Of a DNA stretch of 64,000 nt, positions 17,048 through 26,379 are shown one piece after another. The stretch is taken from positions 62,001 to 126,000 of the forward strand of contig NZ_JAIQXU010000002.1 of assembly GCF_020166395.1 (NCBI RefSeq), in the 5' to 3' direction. Within the stretch, counting starts at the first letter, position 1. Each line of letters starts with the position of its first letter. The position numbers and the translations under genes are program-made. The DNA comes from Deinococcus betulae. GTDB taxonomy: Bacteria; Deinococcota; Deinococci; Deinococcales; Deinococcaceae. The notes beneath the pieces are model-generated. The model had not been told where the DNA came from. It saw only the letters and a list, made by a program, of their open reading frames with translations, and searched no databases.

Positions 17048-18316
17048 ATGAAAAAGTCGATTTCCAACCGAGACGTTGAGCGCATCGCCCAGCACGCTGG
17101 CCTCTCTACCCATCAGGTGCGTGAGGCGCTGGCGCTTCGGGGCACCATGCCTGCTGAGACCATAGAGCAGGTCAGGGCCAGTGCCCTGGCGCTGCGCTAC
17201 ACCATCAGTGCGCGTGACCGCGTGGCGATGGCCGCCAATACCTCGGTCGCCACCGTGAACCGCGCCTACCGGCCGGACGCGCGGCATCTGGTGCGGCCCG
17301 ACCTGCTGCGCCGCATCGAAGACGAGGCGGACCGGCTAGGCTATACCCCCGACCTGGTGGCCCAGGCCCGGCGCAGCCACGGCAGCCCGATTGTCGCGCT
17401 GTGTGTGGATATCGAGCAGCTGTTTAACCCCTACCACGCGCAGATGCTCCTGTACCTGATGAGGACGTTCCTACAGCGCGAGCGCCACCCTGTCATTACA
17501 CCCATTACCAGCGGCCGCGCCCTGCCGGAACTAGCGCAGTCCGGCGTCACGAGCAGTGTGGTGCTGTGGGAGGGCCGGCACACCCGGCATCAGGCGACGT
17601 TGCTGGCCGCCACTGGCCGTCAAGCGGTGCTCATCGGCCGGCATGAAGGACTGCCCAGCGTGGCTCCGGACTGGGTGAGTGCGTCTGAACATTTGATTCA
17701 GCGCGCACTGGACAGTGGCTACGACCTGCTGCATCTGGGGTATTTCAGCCCCGATCACTGGTTTCCCGGCGCCCGGTTAGAAGGCCTGGCCCGTGTGCTG
17801 AACAGCCATTTCGGGCCAAGGCCGGAACTGCGGATGTGGGTCAACCCGGAGCATAACCACGCGCAGACGGTCTCGACCCTGCGTCAGCGGGCCCTACACC
17901 AGGCGGCAGATCTGTTCGAGCAGCTTGCCGTCACGCCGGGCGCGCTTGAGGTGCGCCGGGCACGGCGAGGCACTGCCATTACCGAAGAGCTGATGGCCGA
18001 ACTGGACTTCTGGGTCGGCGAACGCCGGCAACGGGTGGCGGTGCTGGGTCTGTCAGACCTCACAGCCCGGCTGCTGCTGCACACCCTGGAAACCGAGCGG
18101 CCTGACTGGGTGCTGGGCCGTGAGGTCGGCCTGGTGGGCTACGACAACATCGAGCCTCTCCTGAGCTATCTCCAGCCTGTGCTGACCACCGTCGCTTATG
18201 ACATGGACGCGCTGTCTCAGCTGGTGGCCGACATGACGCTGGCGCCCCGCAGCAGCCAAGGGCCGGATACCTTTGAAGTCGTGCCCACCACGGTGGTAGA
18301 CCGGCAGTCGCTGTAG
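17048..18316 (+). CDS. LacI-type regulator with two tandem N-terminal helix-turn-helix units
   Basis: 422 residues starting at ATG 17048 behind GGAGGGG. Residues about 5-50 form one LacI-type headpiece (RDVERIAQHAGLSTHQVREAL, then TIEQVRASALALRY). Residues about 53-108 form a second, more canonical one (RDRVAMAANTSVATVNRAY, then RRIEDEADRLGYTPD). A periplasmic-binding-protein-like effector domain follows (about 113-420), with VALCVDIEQLFNPYHAQML and, near the end, GLVGYDNIEPLLSYLQPVLTTV. Normal LacI members have one headpiece of about 55 residues. The gene is divergent from the exopolysaccharide operon, its most likely target. The effector is probably a sugar or glycoside, inferred from the family. 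Confidence 0.8.
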   Translation: MKKSISNRDVERIAQHAGLSTHQVREALALRGTMPAETIEQVRASALALRYTISARDRVAMAANTSVATVNRAYRPDARHLVRPDLLRRIEDEADRLGYTPDLVAQARRSHGSPIVALCVDIEQLFNPYHAQMLLYLMRTFLQRERHPVITPITSGRALPELAQSGVTSSVVLWEGRHTRHQATLLAATGRQAVLIGRHEGLPSVAPDWVSASEHLIQRALDSGYDLLHLGYFSPDHWFPGARLEGLARVLNSHFGPRPELRMWVNPEHNHAQTVSTLRQRALHQAADLFEQLAVTPGALEVRRARRGTAITEELMAELDFWVGERRQRVAVLGLSDLTARLLLHTLETERPDWVLGREVGLVGYDNIEPLLSYLQPVLTTVAYDMDALSQLVADMTLAPRSSQGPDTFEVVPTTVVDRQSL

Positions 18317-18873
18317 GAAAGGTGGAGAATCCATGACCGGTTCGGCCCAGGTTAAGAGGTCGCCACTTCTGGACCCAGGCGCCCGCGAAAGGCCTTGCAG
18401 GCCCTTCGAATGGATGTCGCCTGCAACGCTCTCGCATGCAGAAAGCACCGGGGCACCGAAGCCACGTTCTTCGATGTCTCTCTATTCCGTCTGGTGGAAC
18501 TGGCTTCAGTGTCGCGGCAAGACCCTCTACCAGCTCAAAGCAGAGATTGCCGCAGGCTGTCCTATAAGCGCCTGCCTTTTCTTAACTCTTCTTTATCAAT
18601 TTCAAGGAGACAACCTCAGCTTTCAGGCCTTGAACTCATCTTGGCGCGCTCCCCTAGCGCCTGATCTCGGCGACAGTAGAGGGGGAAATAGCCGCCGCCC
18701 TCTCATTCTTAGCAGCTGGCTCCAACGAGATCTCCAGAATCGAAATAAGCCTAGCTGTGTGAAACCACTGTTAAGCGCCCACTCGCAAGACGCAGGGCTT
18801 CTGACAGTACAGGCGCACAATTCGATTCAAAGCAGGCCATGCGTCCGTTCACGTTTGAAGCTACCCGAACCTC
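18317..18873. other. Intergenic region with no called gene
   Basis: Between the LacI-type gene and the next kinase I find no protein-like frame. The 184-codon frame at 18333 lacks a ribosome binding site and has unusual composition. Bases 18440-18850 are more AT-rich, and the region ends in a strong terminator, so an untranslated RNA could be encoded here. No recognised RNA family was seen. Confidence 0.4.
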
Positions 18874-18902
18874 CCGGGGCGTCATGACGACGCCCCGGTT
18901 TT
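18874..18902 (+). terminator. Strong intrinsic terminator
   Basis: Arms CCGGGGCGTC (18874-18883) and GACGCCCCGG (18889-18898) pair perfectly around a 5-base loop, followed by TTTT. It lies about 560 bases after the LacI-type stop and 150 bases before the next gene. It ends either a long 3' untranslated region or an unannotated small RNA. Confidence 0.75.
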
Positions 18903-19050
18903 GTGAGGTCCACTTCTCTCTGTGGCCGGCCATGAGGTGCCGCATGCTGACCCTCACACCCTCTATCGCGTAATGTGTAGTTCTTCCTACAGAGTTCGGC
19001 GTAGCCCCTTCTGCTTCCCTTCTTCCCCTTCGCTGGCCCCAGGTGACGTT

Positions 19051-20250
19051 ATGACCTACGATTCGTCTGCACCTCTCTCCTTGCTGCCCACAACGGACAT
19101 GCAGCTCCGGGCACTTGAGGCGCAGGTACAGGCTCTCCAGGTCGAGGCGGCACACGTCAGAACTCTCTTTCAAGACGCGCCTCACCCAGCCTTTCTACTC
19201 AATGACCAGGGCCGCATCGTGGAGGTCAACACTCAGGGTGCCGCGCTACTGGGGTCAATCCCCGCGCTGCTGCTGGGGCGCCCGCTGCTTAACGCGCTGG
19301 TGCCAGACAGCCAAGCTGCCCTCACGTCGCTGCTGAGTCGTGTCCTGAGCGGCCTCAGCACACACCGCCGTGAGGTGTGCTTCGCTGGGCCAAACAGCCA
19401 ACCACTGGACATGGTTCTGGTCGCCAGTCTGTACGTTCGTGCAGATGGAGTGCGCCTGTGTCATCTCAGCGCCACCGATGTCACGGCGTTCAAGGCGGCG
19501 CACCAGTCTCTGCTCGCCATCACTCAGGGCATGGAACACGAGCTGCGCCGCCAGACCGTCCGGTTAAAACAGCTTGGCGATGAATTCAGAGACGTGACGC
19601 TGGCCGCCGAGCGTGAACTTGGCACCACCCTGACCCGGGCGCAAAACTTCCTGACCTTACTGGAGCGACAAACGGAACCGGACGACCGCCTGCATTCACT
19701 GAGCCATGTCGCCACAGCGGTGCAGCACACCCAGGGGCTACTGACCTCTCTGAAGGGTTACATGCAGGCCCGGATGATCCGGGCGCGACTGCGCCCTATC
19801 GACCTCAACCGGGTGCTCCGGGAAGTCCTCAAAGAGTTGGAACCGCTCCAGAGCGACCGGGTGATCCAACTGTCCCGCGTGCCGCTGCCGACCCTTCAAG
19901 GTGACCATCAGGTCTTTCAGATTATTTTCCACGAGTACCTTGCCAATGCCCTGAAGTTCACCCGGACGCGGCCACAAGCCCAGCTCCGGTTCTTGGTAAA
20001 GGAAACAGAAAAAGACTATTGGATTGGCCTTGAGGACAACGGCGTCGGCTTCAACATGCGCCAGAAGGAGAAAGCCTTTGAGCTGTTCGGGCGGTTACAC
20101 CCGGCAGAGCTGTACGAAGGCGCAGGGGTGGGCCTGGCGGTGGTGCGGCGCCTGTGTGAACGCTTTGGGGGCCGGGCCTGGGGCGAGGGGAAGGTCGAGC
20201 AGGGGGCCACGTTCTGGTTCGCCTGGCCTAAGGAACCCAGAGGAGATTAG
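19051..20250 (+). CDS. PAS sensor with degenerate histidine-kinase module (no phosphoacceptor His)
   Basis: 399 residues starting at ATG 19051 with AGGTGA upstream; the longer frame crosses the promoter region. After a short coiled coil comes a PAS domain (about 35-150: LFQDAPHPAFLLNDQGRIVEVNTQGAALLG). A dimerisation helix follows in which the usual ASHDLxxPL motif reads AERELGTTL, placing Arg188 where the phosphoaccepting His belongs. The ATPase part looks intact, with an N-box (HEYLANALKFT), G1 (EDNGVGF) and G2 (GAGVGLAVV). It may bind or hydrolyse ATP and act on a partner, but cannot autophosphorylate at the normal site. It is convergent with another degenerate kinase gene, with only 26 bases between the stops. 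Confidence 0.8.
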   Translation: MTYDSSAPLSLLPTTDMQLRALEAQVQALQVEAAHVRTLFQDAPHPAFLLNDQGRIVEVNTQGAALLGSIPALLLGRPLLNALVPDSQAALTSLLSRVLSGLSTHRREVCFAGPNSQPLDMVLVASLYVRADGVRLCHLSATDVTAFKAAHQSLLAITQGMEHELRRQTVRLKQLGDEFRDVTLAAERELGTTLTRAQNFLTLLERQTEPDDRLHSLSHVATAVQHTQGLLTSLKGYMQARMIRARLRPIDLNRVLREVLKELEPLQSDRVIQLSRVPLPTLQGDHQVFQIIFHEYLANALKFTRTRPQAQLRFLVKETEKDYWIGLEDNGVGFNMRQKEKAFELFGRLHPAELYEGAGVGLAVVRRLCERFGGRAWGEGKVEQGATFWFAWPKEPRGD

Positions 20251-20276
20251 GCCGGAACCCTGGGAAAGCCTCTGCG

Positions 20277-23200
20277 TCAGTTCAATGAGGGCCCTGGAGA
20301 ATCTCCCCGCAGGAGGGACTCCAGATCAGTCACCGTTTCGTCGCGTGGAAAGGCGAGGACAATCCGGCCCCCATTCAGGCGGGACTCGGCCCACGCCCAG
20401 CCCCCGTGCCGGGCCAGAATGCGCCGCACCTGCACCAGCCCACCGCCCTCTAGCAGTGGCACTGTCTGCTCGGTGCGCACCGCGAGGTCAAAGAGGGTGG
20501 CCGCTTCCTCGCCGCTCAGGCCTACCCCGTCGTCCTGCACCGTGACCCACACTTCACCCTCAACCTCCTGACTGGTGACGTCTATATACCGCGCGCCCCG
20601 AGTCTCACTGAGCGTGAAGGTCAGCAGCACCGTCAGGGCCTGCGTCAACAGCGCCCGGTCCGCCCGCACGATAGGCAGGGGCTGAATCAGCCACTCTGTC
20701 CGGCGCGCTGTGGTCGCCTTGGCCTGCATCTCGGCAAACAGCTCGCCCAGTGGCAACAACTCCCGGTTGAGGGTCTGGTCTTCCAGGTGGGCGAGTTGCC
20801 GCAGGTCCTGCGCAACGCCCCGGAGGCGCGCCAGCTCGTCCTGAAGCGCCGAAAGCACCTGTGGGGAGAGGTCGGTCAGCAGTTGCTCGGCGCGCCCAGG
20901 GTCCAGAAACTGGCTGAAGTAGCCCACCGGGGCTTCGAGGTTCCGGGCCGTGCGGGTAATCAGCGCCCCCAGTTCTGCATTGAGGTCTGCGAGGCGGCGG
21001 GTGCGCTCCTCTATGCGCTCTTCAAGTCCTGTGTTGAGCGCGCGCAGCTCCTCTTCTGCGCGTTTCAGGGCGTTCACGTCCGTCACCACATGCACCTGCC
21101 CGGTGATGTGGCCCCCAGCGTCCCGCAGCGGCACCGCCGAGACCTGCGTCCAGACATGCGAGCCGTCGTCCAGGGTGTACAGCATGTCAATCCCCGGCAC
21201 GACCTTTTCGCCGCGCAGGGCCCGCGCGCCGGGAAAGTTATGCGGTTCCACGCGCTGGCCCTCGGCACTAAACCCGGCCCAGCGTGCCTGCCGCTCTGGG
21301 TCCAGGGAAGGCAGAAGGCCTGTGGGCAGGAAGCGGTGCAGTTCCTGGTTGCTGAGCCGCAGCGTGCCCGCCGTATCGGTAAAGCCAACGCCTACCGGCA
21401 GCACCTCGAAGATGGCCGCCAGCCGCGCCTCGCTCTGGCGCAGCGCCTCCTCTGCCTGCTTACGGTCCGTGATGTCGTAGGAAACGGCCAGAGCCGCGGA
21501 GATGCGCCCTGACGGAGTTCTGAGCGGCACCCCACGGGTAATGAACGCGCGGCCATGCGCGGTGTGTTCCACCTCGAAACTTTCGCCCGCCAGCGCCTGA
21601 CGGTAGCGCATCTCGTAGTCGGCCACCAGTTCGGGGGGCATGGCCTGCGCGACAGAGCGGCCGACCAGATCTTCCGGGGTCACGCCAGCGGCTATCAGGG
21701 CTTCACCCTGCGCCAGCACGTACCGCAGCTCTTGGTCCACCACAAAAACTGCACTTCCTGGCAGATGCTCAACCAGGGCCCGCAGGCGGCTTTCCGAGTC
21801 GGTGAGGGCCTCTTCCACCTGGGCGCGTTGGGCAGCGGTCCAGGTGCGCTCGGCAGTTTCTTCCAGCAGCATGGTTGCACCAGGGGCGCTGCTGTGGGGA
21901 GTCTCAAAATGCACCACGAAACAGGCGGCCAGCCGGCCAGCCTTCATCAGCGGCGCGACCATGAAGGCGCGGCAGCCGGCGGCGGCCAAAGCCTCTTTCT
22001 GCTCTGGGGTGAGGTCGTCTGCTGCCTGAACGTCCTCGCATGTGATGAGCCGCCCTTCAAGCAGCGCCTCAAGCCGTGATGAACCGACACCGGCCCAACT
22101 GAAGGTCTGACCCAGCAACGGGTCAAGCCCACCGGCAACGTCTTCGGCCATGACGGTGTACGTCACACCTTCCCCACTGGCCTCGCCGTAGCCCACCCGA
22201 CTGGCACCCAGATGGGTTCTGAGCAACCGGCTGGCTTCGCGCTGGATGAGAAGCGGCTCGGTCAGGGGCCGCAGGACGTCGGACAGGTCGAGCAAGTAAA
22301 CCTGACGTTTTTCGGCAACCTTGCGTGCGGTGATGTCGTTGAAGACGGCCACCACAAACGGGCTGCCCTGACTCCCGACCCGCGAGTACTGCGTGGTGAT
22401 CCAGCGGCGCATGTCGGCGTTGTAGCCCTCGGTGCGCTCCGAAACCCCGGTGCGGTAAACCCGCGTTACCGCCTCCAGCCAATGTGACTCCAGCTGTGGA
22501 AACAGCTCGCTGGCCCGTTTGTCCACGGCAGCGCGGAGGCCCGTCTGGTGCTCAAACGCCGCGTTTGTTTCGCGGTAGCAGAGGTCAGCGACCTGGCCGG
22601 ACTCATCAAGGACGAGTTCCATGACGCACAGCCCTTCGTCAATTGACTCGAACAGGGTGCGGTACTTTTCCTCCGAGGCCCGCATGGCCTCTTCTGCCCG
22701 CTTGCGGTCAGTCACGTCGCTCCAGAAAATCGCCACGCCGGTGTCCTGCATGGGATAGGCGCGCATCTCAAGCCACCGAGATTGCCTATCAGGCCAGCGG
22801 TATTCGTGCTCAAGAGAATCAGGCGTGCGCTGCTGCGCCACGCGCCTGAGTAGCTCGCCAACTGGCGAGTTCTCGGTGCCAGGAAACACTTCCCAGTGTG
22901 TTCGGCCGATCAGTTCCTCACGCGGGCGGCCATCCAGCCGGAGCGTTTCTTCGTTGACATCCAGAATCGTGAAGTCATCGCCGAGCAGCGCAAAGCCCTC
23001 GGCCATCGAATCAAGCACGGCGCGCAGCTGCTCTTCACTGCTGTGCAGTGCTTCCTCCGCGCGGGCGCGCTCGATAGCCACCCAGGTGCGCTCGGCGACC
23101 TCACGGGTCAGTGCGATCTCGGCCTCGCTCCAGTCTCTCGGTCTGGTCTGATTGACCGACAGCAGCGCGGCAAAGCGGCCACCCTTGACCAGCGGCACGC

Positions 23201-24518
23201 CAATCACTGCCCGCGTGTCGAACGCCGCGTAAGCCGCCCGGTCCGCTGCACTGAGCGTAGAGTCAGTGTCGCTGTCGGCCACGCTGGACAGTTGCCCGGC
23301 CTGCCACTGGGCCAGCCGCCCCCGCTGAAAATCGGATATGGGGAAGCGGCCCGCGCAGCTGGGTACCCCATCGGCGTAGTCGTGCTGAACGCTCCAGAAG
23401 TCGCCACCAGGGTCTACTGTGGCGTAAAAGACCCGGTTGGCGCCCAGTTCCTGGCCCAGCAGCCGCACGGCCGTGCGCTCCATCTCGGCACTGCCGGCCA
23501 GGGGACGCAGGGCGTCACTGAGCTTGAGCAGGAAGGCCTGCCGCTGCTCTGCTTGCTTGCGCGCCTGGATATCTCTGAATGCGACGGATAGGCCACCCTG
23601 CGGGGTTGGCATCAGATGAATCTCGATCCAGCGGCCCAGCACTGGCGACACCGTCTCCAGGCGTTCCGGCGTTCTGGTCTGCATAACGCGCTCGTGCGCT
23701 TCATAGGCAGCGCTCCCGGCAGCCTGCGGAAAAGCCAAGAGGAAAGGCTGGCCGAGCACGTCAGCGCCCTGCTTGCCCCACTGGTCGAGTGCAGAGCGGC
23801 TGGCGAACAGGAACCGCCAGTCAGCGTCCAGCGCGTAGAAGAAGTCATCAATTCCTTCAAGCACTGTCTGAAGGGCATCTGCCGCAGAGGCGCTGGCAGG
23901 TACCGGGCGTTCCCCAGTCAGCGGCGGACGAGGCTGCTGACCCGTCAGGAGGTCGGCCGCCGTGCGGCCCAGCCCCTCCAACGGCTGCACCAGAGCCGCT
24001 GCCTCCCCCTCGTGGTGGGTGTCCGCCGAGCCTGGGCCCTGCGCCACGACCAGCCCCCCCGCGCCGCGCAAGGCACGCGCGCCCAGCCTCCCGTCGGCCT
24101 CCAGGCCCACCAGCATGACCCCCAGGGTGCGCGCCCCGAAACTGATCGCCAGGGAAGCCAGCAGCTGATCCAGCGGGCGTTCTGACGCCAGTTCACCCAC
24201 CGGCGGCGTGAGGGCGCAGCGGCCACCCGGTTTCACTTCCAAGATCAACTGTGGCGGGCTGACATAGATGTGCCCCGGTTGAAGTACCGTCCCCTGTTGC
24301 GCCCAGTGAATAGGCAGCGGGGTGTGGCGCTGCAACTCTTCCAGAAGTGCCGCCTGACCACCGAAGGACGCCCCGATCACCACGGAAGCCGACAGGTCAG
24401 TAGGCAGGTCAGCCAAGATGGCCGCGAGTGCTGCCGTCCCATCAGCGGAAGGAAGCACCACCAGCACATCAAAAGGTGTCGCGGCAGCGGCTGAAGGAAG
24501 GGACATAGCTGGAGGCAT
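20277..24518 (-). CDS. Very large sensor protein: CheB-like, multiple PAS/GAF, degenerate kinase
   Basis: About 1413 residues from ATG 24518. The start is uncertain: the frame is open to 24605, ATG 24506 is also possible, and none has a ribosome binding site. The N-terminal ~200 residues resemble CheB methylesterase (GTVLQPGHIYVSPP, GVMLVGLEADGRLGARALRGAGG), but the catalytic His region reads VVIGASFGG, so activity is doubtful. Then come PAS, GAF, PAS, PAS, GAF, PAS and PAS domains and a coiled coil. The dimerisation motif reads ARNLEAP instead of SHDLRAP (His to Arg), the N-box lost its Asn (LLTFTLSE), and G2 is poor (LEGGGLVQV). G1 (DDGVGL) remains. It looks like a signalling scaffold or pseudokinase. 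Confidence 0.75.
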   Translation of the reverse strand: MPPAMSLPSAAAATPFDVLVVLPSADGTAALAAILADLPTDLSASVVIGASFGGQAALLEELQRHTPLPIHWAQQGTVLQPGHIYVSPPQLILEVKPGGRCALTPPVGELASERPLDQLLASLAISFGARTLGVMLVGLEADGRLGARALRGAGGLVVAQGPGSADTHHEGEAAALVQPLEGLGRTAADLLTGQQPRPPLTGERPVPASASAADALQTVLEGIDDFFYALDADWRFLFASRSALDQWGKQGADVLGQPFLLAFPQAAGSAAYEAHERVMQTRTPERLETVSPVLGRWIEIHLMPTPQGGLSVAFRDIQARKQAEQRQAFLLKLSDALRPLAGSAEMERTAVRLLGQELGANRVFYATVDPGGDFWSVQHDYADGVPSCAGRFPISDFQRGRLAQWQAGQLSSVADSDTDSTLSAADRAAYAAFDTRAVIGVPLVKGGRFAALLSVNQTRPRDWSEAEIALTREVAERTWVAIERARAEEALHSSEEQLRAVLDSMAEGFALLGDDFTILDVNEETLRLDGRPREELIGRTHWEVFPGTENSPVGELLRRVAQQRTPDSLEHEYRWPDRQSRWLEMRAYPMQDTGVAIFWSDVTDRKRAEEAMRASEEKYRTLFESIDEGLCVMELVLDESGQVADLCYRETNAAFEHQTGLRAAVDKRASELFPQLESHWLEAVTRVYRTGVSERTEGYNADMRRWITTQYSRVGSQGSPFVVAVFNDITARKVAEKRQVYLLDLSDVLRPLTEPLLIQREASRLLRTHLGASRVGYGEASGEGVTYTVMAEDVAGGLDPLLGQTFSWAGVGSSRLEALLEGRLITCEDVQAADDLTPEQKEALAAAGCRAFMVAPLMKAGRLAACFVVHFETPHSSAPGATMLLEETAERTWTAAQRAQVEEALTDSESRLRALVEHLPGSAVFVVDQELRYVLAQGEALIAAGVTPEDLVGRSVAQAMPPELVADYEMRYRQALAGESFEVEHTAHGRAFITRGVPLRTPSGRISAALAVSYDITDRKQAEEALRQSEARLAAIFEVLPVGVGFTDTAGTLRLSNQELHRFLPTGLLPSLDPERQARWAGFSAEGQRVEPHNFPGARALRGEKVVPGIDMLYTLDDGSHVWTQVSAVPLRDAGGHITGQVHVVTDVNALKRAEEELRALNTGLEERIEERTRRLADLNAELGALITRTARNLEAPVGYFSQFLDPGRAEQLLTDLSPQVLSALQDELARLRGVAQDLRQLAHLEDQTLNRELLPLGELFAEMQAKATTARRTEWLIQPLPIVRADRALLTQALTVLLTFTLSETRGARYIDVTSQEVEGEVWVTVQDDGVGLSGEEAATLFDLAVRTEQTVPLLEGGGLVQVRRILARHGGWAWAESRLNGGRIVLAFPRDETVTDLESLLRGDSPGPSLN

Positions 24519-24864
24519 TCTAGAGACCGCGCTGTGATGGCAGTCTGGATTAACCTTCAGGGCCGTCCATGTCTTTCGGGGGTCACCGTTGCCAGGGCCC
24601 CACATCCTCAGAAACAGGCGGCCGAGAAGACGCGGGGGCTGCCCAGGACAGAGGGCATCTCACTGAAGCAAGGTGGAGTATGCAGCGGTAGAGGATGAAC
24701 ACTCTGGAGCAGACATGACACCGCCTTGGCGGCCGATGTCATTTTGCTGCCGCTTACCTTGATCTGGACGCGGCCCGGCACAGAACTCGGCCGGCCACGC
24801 TCCACTCGATACGCTGAGCAAGGGTGCCCGCTCAAGTCCATACCAACCTGCCTGGCCCACTGTT
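24519..24864. other. Gap between the priming transferase and the pseudokinase gene
   Basis: About 345 bp with no called gene. It contains an interrupted hairpin at 24716-24741 (TGACA-CCGCC, TT, GGCGG, 4-base bulge, TGTCA) followed by TTTT on the plus strand. No plus-strand gene precedes it, and on the minus strand there is no U-tract, so its role is unclear. Confidence 0.4.
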
Positions 24865-26298
24865 TCAGTACGCCCCAGACCCCAGCAGCACCACCCGGAA
24901 GGTCCGGGCCAGAATGACGAGGTCCAGCCAGAGCGACCAGTTGCGCACGTAATAGGGGTCCCAGCGTTCCATGCCTGCGTTCCCAGCCGCCGAGCGGCCC
25001 GATACCTGCCACAGTCCCGTCATGCCCGGCTGCACCTGGGTTCTGAGTTGCCGGGTGCGGGGCAGGAGCTGCGCCTCGTGGTAGGCCGGCAGAGGCCGGG
25101 GGCCAACCAGACTCATGTCGCCGCGCAACACGTTCACCAGCTGCGGCAGTTCGTCCAGGCTGGTTTTCCTCAGCAGGCCGCCCAGACGGGTAATCCGGGG
25201 GTCCACGCGCAGCTTGAAGTGGGCTTCCCACTCGGCGCGCAGCGCGGCATTGTCGGCCAGGTGGCGCTGCAGGACCTGCTCGGCGCACGGCACCATCGTG
25301 CGGAATTTCCAGGTGAAGAAGCGCCGCCCGTGCTCTCCAATACGTTCCTGCAAAAAGAGGGGCGAGGTCCGGGTTTCCAGCCACAGCCCCGCCGCCAGCA
25401 GCAGGCACAGCGGTACCCAGAGCGGCGCCGTCACCAGCGTGCTGGTCAGGTCAAAGGCCCGCTTGAGCAGCCGGGCCGCCGGGTCCAGCAGGTTGCGTGT
25501 GAGTTCAAGGCCCAGGATGCCGCCCATGTCCACCGACATCGCCCAGAGCGACGGCAGGTCTGCCATGGCCGAGACCACCACCACCTTGCGGTAGGCGCGC
25601 AGGGTGCCTTCTATGAGCAGGGTAAATTCGTCGCGCTGAAGTTGCGGGAGGGCCACGATGGCCACCGGCGCCACCGGCCGCCCCAGGTCCAGCTCCTGCA
25701 GGTGGCCCAGCACCGGCACCCCCAGCACGCGGCCCGACGACACGTCGTCAAAGACACCGACGGGCAGGTAGCCCAGGCCTGGCGTGGCCTGCAGGGCCGC
25801 GATGACCCCTTCGTGGGCACCGTAGACCACAGTGGGCACGCCCCACAGCCGCGCCCGCATCAGCAGGTGCCGCACGGCAAAGCGCGCCAGCAGCACCAGG
25901 GGACAGGCGAGCAGAGCGCCCAGAATCAGCACCAGCCGGCTGACATCGCTGACCTGACCCACCAGCACGATGGCGAGCACCGTGACCCCGAACACCAGCG
26001 CCACCAGCCCGATGATGCGCCGGACTTCTTCCACCACCCCCAGGCCCCAGCTGGGCAGCAGCTTGTTCAGGTAAGCCCCCAGCAGCCAGGTGGCGGCCAG
26101 CAGCCCGCTCCAGGAAGGCAAAAACAGTTCGCCGAATAGCAGGCGGCGCAGACTGCCCGCCAGGCGCAAAGAGACTTCCAGGGCCAGCAGGTCACCGGCC
26201 AGCAGCATGGTGCCGTTCAGCACTCGGCGGCGCAAATACAGCAGGGCCAAAGACTGGGCAGCCTGCGGCAGAACTCGTTCAGCGCGGATGGTCAGCAC
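24865..26298 (-). CDS. Undecaprenyl-phosphate hexose-1-phosphate transferase (WbaP/WcaJ-like priming enzyme)
   Basis: 477 residues from a GTG start with AGGAGG at good spacing. It starts polymer synthesis by moving a hexose-1-phosphate from a UDP-sugar to undecaprenyl phosphate. The N-terminal half has about five hydrophobic segments and a CoA-binding-like domain (PTVVYGAHEGVIAAL). The C-terminal catalytic domain has KRAFDLTSTLVTAPL, then ERIGEHGRRFFTWKFRTM, DPRITRLGGLLRKTSLDELPQ and GDMSLVGPRP. These are the membrane re-entrant helix, the ER-KFRTM motif and the active-site motifs of the family. It is the third gene of the Ugd-Uxs-WbaP unit, 81 bases after Uxs. Galactose or glucose is the likely first sugar; the sequence cannot decide. 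Confidence 0.9.
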   Translation of the reverse strand: MLTIRAERVLPQAAQSLALLYLRRRVLNGTMLLAGDLLALEVSLRLAGSLRRLLFGELFLPSWSGLLAATWLLGAYLNKLLPSWGLGVVEEVRRIIGLVALVFGVTVLAIVLVGQVSDVSRLVLILGALLACPLVLLARFAVRHLLMRARLWGVPTVVYGAHEGVIAALQATPGLGYLPVGVFDDVSSGRVLGVPVLGHLQELDLGRPVAPVAIVALPQLQRDEFTLLIEGTLRAYRKVVVVSAMADLPSLWAMSVDMGGILGLELTRNLLDPAARLLKRAFDLTSTLVTAPLWVPLCLLLAAGLWLETRTSPLFLQERIGEHGRRFFTWKFRTMVPCAEQVLQRHLADNAALRAEWEAHFKLRVDPRITRLGGLLRKTSLDELPQLVNVLRGDMSLVGPRPLPAYHEAQLLPRTRQLRTQVQPGMTGLWQVSGRSAAGNAGMERWDPYYVRNWSLWLDLVILARTFRVVLLGSGAY

Positions 26299-26379
26299 GG
26301 GGGGGGCCTCCTGGCGGCAAAGGGCAGGGTCCAGGGCACCCTGAAGGGTGACTGGTCCGGGGGCTTATAGAGCTATGGG

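Noticed and set aside
18333..18887. 184-codon frame after the LacI-type gene
   Set aside because: No recognisable domain or ribosome site, and its end overlaps the terminator stem.
24716..24745. Terminator for the priming transferase gene
   Set aside because: The T-run follows the hairpin only on the plus strand, where no gene precedes it, so I mention it only as an unexplained hairpin.
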